From Pseudomonadota bacterium (GTDB lineage: Bacteria; Pseudomonadota; Alphaproteobacteria; Sphingomonadales; Sphingomonadaceae): 64,000 bases of DNA. This document shows, piece by piece, positions 62,890 to 64,000 of the stretch (within the stretch, counting starts at the first letter, position 1; each line of letters opens with the position of its first letter). The notes under the pieces were generated by a model. That model saw only the letters and a list, made by a program, of their open reading frames with translations. It did not search any database and was not told the DNA's origin. Both the position numbers and the translations under genes were made by a program. The stretch spans positions 1,886,367 through 1,950,366 of the forward strand of contig JBCBSU010000001.1 in the NCBI GenBank assembly GCA_039818985.1. Direction: 5' to 3'.

Positions 62890-64000
62890 ATGAGCCTTTT
62901 CAAGAGTTTCAGCAAAGCCCTGATGGGCTCTGCCCTGGCCGGAGCCGTTGGCGTCTCGGCTATGGCCGGCCTGAGCGGTGCACCGGCGGCAGCCCAGACC
63001 AACCCGCAGCCTTCGCGTGAAATCGTGCTGTCAATCGGCCGCGGCCAGCTGGTAACGCTGCCTGGCAACATCACCGATCTGTTCATTGCCAATGACCAGA
63101 TCGCCGATGTCCAGGTCAAGAGTTCGCGTCAGCTTTATGTTTTCGGCAAGGCCGGAGGTGAAACCACGCTTTACGCCAGCAACGCCGCTGGCAAGGTTGT
63201 CTATTCAGCCACCATCCGCGTCGGTTCCAATATCGACACGATCGACCAGATGCTGACACTGGCCATGCCCGAGGCAAAGATCAACGTCGCCACCATGAAC
63301 GGCCTGGTATTGCTCACCGGCACCATTGCCGCACCCGATGATGCAGCCGAAGCCGAACGCCTGGTCCAGGCCTTTGTCGGCGAGGACACACAGGTTATCA
63401 GCCGACTGAAAACCGCGACGCCGCTGCAGGTCAACCTTCAGGTCAAAATTGCCGAAGTCAGCCGTTCGCTCGTCAAGAATATCGGTGCCAACATCCAGAC
63501 CTTTGACGGCACCAGCGGCTTCCAGTTCGGTATCACCAATGGCCGTGGCGCGGCGACCCAGTTCACCATTGGCGGCCTGGGCACCTTTACTGGCACCACA
63601 CAGGCTACCGAGGGCACATCGCAGGTGACCAGCATCGGCGGCGGCGGTACTACGCTGGCCGGTCTTGGCCGTTTGTTCGGCGTCGACGTGGCCAGTGCCC
63701 TTGACCTTGCCGAGACCGTCGGTCTGGTGACCACATTGTCGCAGCCCAATCTGACAGCACTGTCGGGTGAGACCGCAGAGTTTCTCGCCGGTGGCGAATT
63801 CCCGATCCCGATTGCCCAGGGCCTGGGCAATGTCGCGGTGCAGTTCCGCAGCTTCGGCGTCAGCCTCGCCTATACGCCGACAGTGCTGGAGAATGGCCGG
63901 ATATCGCTGCGGGTTCGTCCCGAGGTATCCGAGCTTTCGGCTTCCGGCGCTGTCACGCTCAACGGCTTTACCATTCCCGGCCTGACGATCCGCAGCGCCG
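62890..64000 (+). CDS. cpaC: Flp pilus secretin CpaC/RcpA, cut by the window end
   Basis: The frame from ATG 62890 stays open to the last base, about 370 codons. It begins MSLFKSFSKALMGSALAGAVG with a signal peptide (cleavage near AAAQT). The pilus/BON-like N-terminal domains follow (REIVLSIGRGQLVTLPGNITDLFIAND, LYVFGKAGGETTLYAS, MNGLVLLTGTI). The secretin core contains VNLQVKIAEVSRSLVKNIGANI and LVTTLSQPNLTALSGETAEFLAGGEFPIP. It forms the outer-membrane channel of the Tad pilus. The C-terminal secretin part lies outside the window. Confidence 0.93.
   Translation, partial: MSLFKSFSKALMGSALAGAVGVSAMAGLSGAPAAAQTNPQPSREIVLSIGRGQLVTLPGNITDLFIANDQIADVQVKSSRQLYVFGKAGGETTLYASNAAGKVVYSATIRVGSNIDTIDQMLTLAMPEAKINVATMNGLVLLTGTIAAPDDAAEAERLVQAFVGEDTQVISRLKTATPLQVNLQVKIAEVSRSLVKNIGANIQTFDGTSGFQFGITNGRGAATQFTIGGLGTFTGTTQATEGTSQVTSIGGGGTTLAGLGRLFGVDVASALDLAETVGLVTTLSQPNLTALSGETAEFLAGGEFPIPIAQGLGNVAVQFRSFGVSLAYTPTVLENGRISLRVRPEVSELSASGAVTLNGFTIPGLTIRSA

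Noticed and set aside
1-64000. tRNA, rRNA, insertion sequences, prophage or CRISPR
   Set aside because: Gaps between genes were read on both strands and none of these was seen.

Overview
The window looks like a chromosomal segment of a sphingomonad-type alphaproteobacterium. This is inferred from roughly 60% G+C, a TonB-dependent receptor, SleB-type and GSR-type elements, the gene orders aroQ-accB-accC, ispH-thrB-rnhA and argS-SPOR-nagZ-scpA-scpB-tatA-tatB-tatC, an alphaproteobacterial LexA box, and tad/cpa pilus genes at the right edge. I see no rRNA, tRNA, insertion sequence, prophage or CRISPR array. All calls come from reading the sequence; no database search was made.

Layout. 0-5.3 kb: an orphan protein with a strong palindrome in its leader, the fatty-acid/shikimate cluster aroQ-accB-accC, a PilZ protein and a secreted calcium-repeat protein. 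5.8-7.2 kb: a compact leftward operon of three unrecognised small cytosolic proteins (coiled-coil, Met/Gln/Asn-rich and Cys/His-rich) behind a near-perfect CRP/FNR-like operator. 7.2-10.3 kb: uvrA with a palindromic repeat pair inserted in frame and an SOS box upstream. 10.4-15 kb: five exported proteins of unknown function, two of them paralogs. 15-20 kb: a cobalamin uptake operon (riboswitch, TonB receptor, binding protein, permease, ATPase), with MATE and SleB genes divergent from it.

23-28 kb: a possible diffusible-signal locus. It holds a membrane GGDEF-EAL protein convergent with an RpfF-like crotonase, followed by a flavin reductase-crotonase fusion. 28-46 kb: a DUF3667 membrane protein, a KefB-type antiporter, a GST, a thioesterase, TamA/TamB, the N-end-rule transferase Bpt, a methyltransferase, threonine dehydratase, a 3-hydroxyisobutyrate-dehydrogenase-type enzyme and an exported amidohydrolase. 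46.2-46.75 kb: a non-coding stretch that reads as a small RNA gene with an EcfG-type (general stress) promoter and two C-rich-loop hairpins, followed by an entericidin-type lipoprotein gene.

46.8-53.3 kb: the housekeeping operon argS to tatC. 53.5-56 kb: a von Willebrand A protein with a TonB-box-like N-terminus, and a lipoprotein. 56.2-61.3 kb: ispH-thrB-rnhA, a YegP-type protein, an FAD oxidase and an alpha/beta hydrolase. 61.4 kb to the end: cpaA-cpaB-cpaC, the start of a Tad pilus locus that continues past the window.

The best candidates for something undescribed are the stress-promoter sRNA at 46.4 kb, the three-gene operon at 5.8-7.1 kb and the RpfF/GGDEF-EAL pair at 23.6-26.6 kb.
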